A stretch of DNA of 5,863 nucleotides from Thermoanaerobaculia bacterium (GTDB taxonomy: Bacteria; Acidobacteriota; Thermoanaerobaculia; UBA5066), in contig JAMQPJ010000409.1 of the NCBI GenBank assembly GCA_023717585.1, positions 1-5,863 of the forward strand, read 5' to 3'. The position numbers were made by a program, and so were the translations under genes. The notes below the pieces were generated by a model, which searched no databases, was not told where the DNA came from, and saw only the letters and a program-made list of their open reading frames with translations. Positions 3,818 to 5,863 of the stretch are shown piece after piece (position 1 is the first letter of the stretch; every line of letters begins with the position of its first letter).

Positions 3818-5863
3818 TCAAGCCGGCTTCAGGCTTCCGTCCTCGACCCAGCGCGCGAGCAATCTCCTGACCCGGAACGAGTCGGCGACGACGGCCGCTT
3901 CGATCGCGCACGCGCTCAGCCCCGACACGGCTTTCGCCCAGACGCCCTTCTGGAAACCCGTGTCGGGCTCTTCAGGCTCGGGCGTGGGCTTCGAACCGGT
4001 CTGCTTGAGAACGGTTTCGTCGGGAACAAGCGCGGAGAAACGCTGGAATTCGTCGTAACGGCGCATGCCTTCGAGCAGCACCGAGACGACCTCGCGGGCC
4101 GGCGGTTCGTCCTCGGCCCTGGACGGCTGGCTCGCCTGCTTCACGAACGCGAACGTTCCTCCGCCGGGGCGCTCGAAGAGCTGGTAGGCCGCATCGTCTC
4201 CGCGCAGGGCGCCGCTCTCGACGGATCGAATCCGCCCGGACTCGATCAGAAGGCGACCCGTGACGGCGCCGGGCGGGTTCCGGAGGGTCAGCGTGCCCGT
4301 GACCTCCGAGGCCGCGAGGCTCTGGAGGAGGGACGGCAGCTCGAACGTGTCGAGATCGCCCGCAAGGCTCGCGGCCGCGCCCTCGTCGGCCTTCGGCGCG
4401 TCGAACGCTGCCAGCGTCCGAGCCGCGACCTTCGCATAGTCGGTCCCGGCATGCCGCTCGACGACCTCTTCGAGAGCCTTCCGGACCTGGGGAAGCGGCG
4501 TCGAGGCGAGCGCCTCGATGATCGGCCCGATCTTGTTCTCGCGCTTCTTGAGCGTGAGACCAAACACCTTGAACGGCAGTTCGGCACGCAGACTCTTGAG
4601 GAGGACGGCGACGAGATCGGCGTCCTCGGAAAGATCCTGTCCCGACAGCTCGGCAAGACGGGCCCCGGCGTCTCCGAGCCCTCCCTTTCGCCTGAGGCCG
4701 TGTTCCACGACCAGCCGCCGCGAGGTGGCGCTCCCGAAACGCGCGAGCGCCGAGACGGCGCGATCGAGGAGAGGCTGCAGCTCGGCCTCGTCGAAGGGCG
4801 CGTCGCCCCTCTTCGCGAGCATCGCTTCGAGCTTCTGGACGATCGTGACGAGCGCAGCCTCCGACCGCTCGTGGCGCGCGGTTCCGAGGCTCGCGATGGC
4901 CTCCTTCACGAGGGGCGGAGGCAGCGAGGGGTTCCCCAGTGCGACGAGGACGCCGAGCTCGGTGTCCGTCGGCTCCTCCGTGGCCCGCGGGATGCGCCGG
5001 ACGAGGTACAGGAGGTTCCGCTTGAAGTGCCAGTCGTGGGCCGGATCGCCTGCCCGCGACTCATCCAGAAGGGCCAGCGCCGCCGCACGCGCCTCCGCGC
5101 CGTGAATCTCGAGGAGGGAGAGCAGCAGGCGTCGGCGCTCGCGCTTCTCTTCGCCATGCAGCTCCTCGATGAGCCGGCCCGGAGTGAAGCCGGGGAAGAA
5201 CGAGAGAATTCGCCCGAGGGCCTCGTGGTTCCGCGGGTCCTCGCCGAGGACGCGCACATGCTCGAGGTCCACGGTCTCCTGCGCCCTTCGACGCACGTTC
5301 TCGGCCGTCACAGTCTCGACATGGTTCTCGGCGACGATTTTCTCGGCCACGTCCAGCATGCGGGAGGCCCTCGCGAGAGAGCCCTGGTTGAGCTGCTCGA
5401 CCGCCGCACTCACCATCTCGCTGAATCGACGTCCGATTTCATCCGGATTCTCGGGGAGCGTGACGACGCGCCGCATCGCCGCCGTCGGCGCACCTTTCGC
5501 ATTCGAGAGTGCCTGCTCGAGCGGCGTCGAGGGAGACGAGACCGGCCACTGGGGAACGGAGCGGCCGAGCGTGCGAAACAGTTCCGAGGTCGGAACGTCG
5601 ATCCCGAGACTTCGCAGCTTGTCGAGCGCGGCGCGCAGCTCGCCGTCGGTTCGGGCCGCCATGGCGGCCACGGAGAGAATCTGCGAAAGGAGGACGTCGC
5701 GCCTTTCCGCGCTGGCTCCCGAGAGGGCGCTCGTGGCCGCGCCCGCGACGAGCGCGGCGCCGGCCTCGGCCGCCGCGGCTCGCCCGCCGCGCCCCGCGGG
5801 CAACCCGCCAGGAGCCGCTCCGCCCTCTCCGGCCGGCACGGCATAGCCCCCCGGCGCCACCAA
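3818..5863 (-). CDS. Helical-repeat (HEAT-like) protein with PATAN/DUF4388 domain, 5' end open at window edge
   Basis: 681 residues are visible. The frame reaches the right edge, where a TTG codon happens to be, so the true start may lie outside. Layout in visible residues: low-complexity Gly/Ala/Pro-rich stretch (1-50); all-helical region (52-200); Leu/Ala-rich paired helices resembling degenerate HEAT repeats (about 205-485, e.g. LLLSLLEIHGAEARAAALALL and LVKEAIASLGTARHERSEAAL); a PATAN/DUF4388 domain (500-575: LAGDLDTFELPSLLQSLAAS, TGTLTL, GRLLIESGRIRSVESG, DDAAYQLFERPGGGTFAF); the LLEGMRRYDEF helix that often follows this domain (596-606); and a C-terminal stretch (640-681) resembling a small winged helix. 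PATAN domains occur in bacterial signalling proteins such as cyanobacterial PatA, so a cytoplasmic signalling or scaffold role is inferred. No catalytic motif, signal peptide or membrane segment was seen. It converges on the porin and is probably unrelated to the uptake genes. Confidence 0.85.
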   Translation of the reverse strand: MVAPGGYAVPAGEGGAAPGGLPAGRGGRAAAAEAGAALVAGAATSALSGASAERRDVLLSQILSVAAMAARTDGELRAALDKLRSLGIDVPTSELFRTLGRSVPQWPVSSPSTPLEQALSNAKGAPTAAMRRVVTLPENPDEIGRRFSEMVSAAVEQLNQGSLARASRMLDVAEKIVAENHVETVTAENVRRRAQETVDLEHVRVLGEDPRNHEALGRILSFFPGFTPGRLIEELHGEEKRERRRLLLSLLEIHGAEARAAALALLDESRAGDPAHDWHFKRNLLYLVRRIPRATEEPTDTELGVLVALGNPSLPPPLVKEAIASLGTARHERSEAALVTIVQKLEAMLAKRGDAPFDEAELQPLLDRAVSALARFGSATSRRLVVEHGLRRKGGLGDAGARLAELSGQDLSEDADLVAVLLKSLRAELPFKVFGLTLKKRENKIGPIIEALASTPLPQVRKALEEVVERHAGTDYAKVAARTLAAFDAPKADEGAAASLAGDLDTFELPSLLQSLAASEVTGTLTLRNPPGAVTGRLLIESGRIRSVESGALRGDDAAYQLFERPGGGTFAFVKQASQPSRAEDEPPAREVVSVLLEGMRRYDEFQRFSALVPDETVLKQTGSKPTPEPEEPDTGFQKGVWAKAVSGLSACAIEAAVVADSFRVRRLLARWVEDGSLKPA

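Noticed and set aside
1..5863. CRISPR arrays, tRNA or rRNA genes, insertion sequences, toxin-antitoxin pairs
   Set aside because: No regularly spaced repeats, clover-leaf sequences, transposase motifs or paired small ORFs were found on either strand.

Overview
The window is GC-rich throughout, with G/C-ending codons in every gene. It carries an outer-membrane porin, so it comes from a Gram-negative (diderm) bacterium. The last gene joins a helical-repeat region to a PATAN/DUF4388 domain, a combination I associate with Acidobacteriota, Myxococcota and Desulfobacterota. The lineage is an inference; there is no rRNA or marker gene to fix it. No tRNA, rRNA, CRISPR array, insertion sequence or phage gene was seen.

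Layout: (1) 1-765, minus strand: N-terminal 255 residues of a class III (CaiB/BaiF) CoA-transferase that runs off the left edge. (2) 766-969: a 204-bp gap with a strong hairpin. (3) 970-2202, minus strand: a complete 410-residue MFS carrier of the oxalate:formate antiporter (OFA) family. (4) 2203-2623: a divergent control region of about 420 bp, rich in inverted repeats, including a 24-bp near-perfect dyad just upstream of a plausible promoter for the plus-strand gene. (5) 2624-3760, plus strand: a 378-residue secreted beta-barrel porin starting at GTG. (6) 3761-3817: a 57-bp convergent gap with a GC-rich hairpin. (7) 3818-5863, minus strand: a large helical-repeat plus PATAN/DUF4388 protein, open at its 5' end at the right edge.

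The first three genes read as one uptake-and-activation module for a carboxylic acid. The porin would admit the solute to the periplasm, the OFA carrier would move it across the inner membrane, and the CoA-transferase would activate it. The carrier and transferase lie in the same direction in that order; the porin is divergent and shares the control region. The obvious guess, oxalate, is weakened twice: the carrier has Trp where OxlT has its essential Lys355, and the transferase appears to lack Gln17 and Tyr59 of formyl-CoA:oxalate CoA-transferase while keeping the catalytic Asp. The substrate is therefore probably a different, perhaps monocarboxylic, acid. The PATAN protein converges on the porin and is probably an unrelated signalling or scaffold gene.
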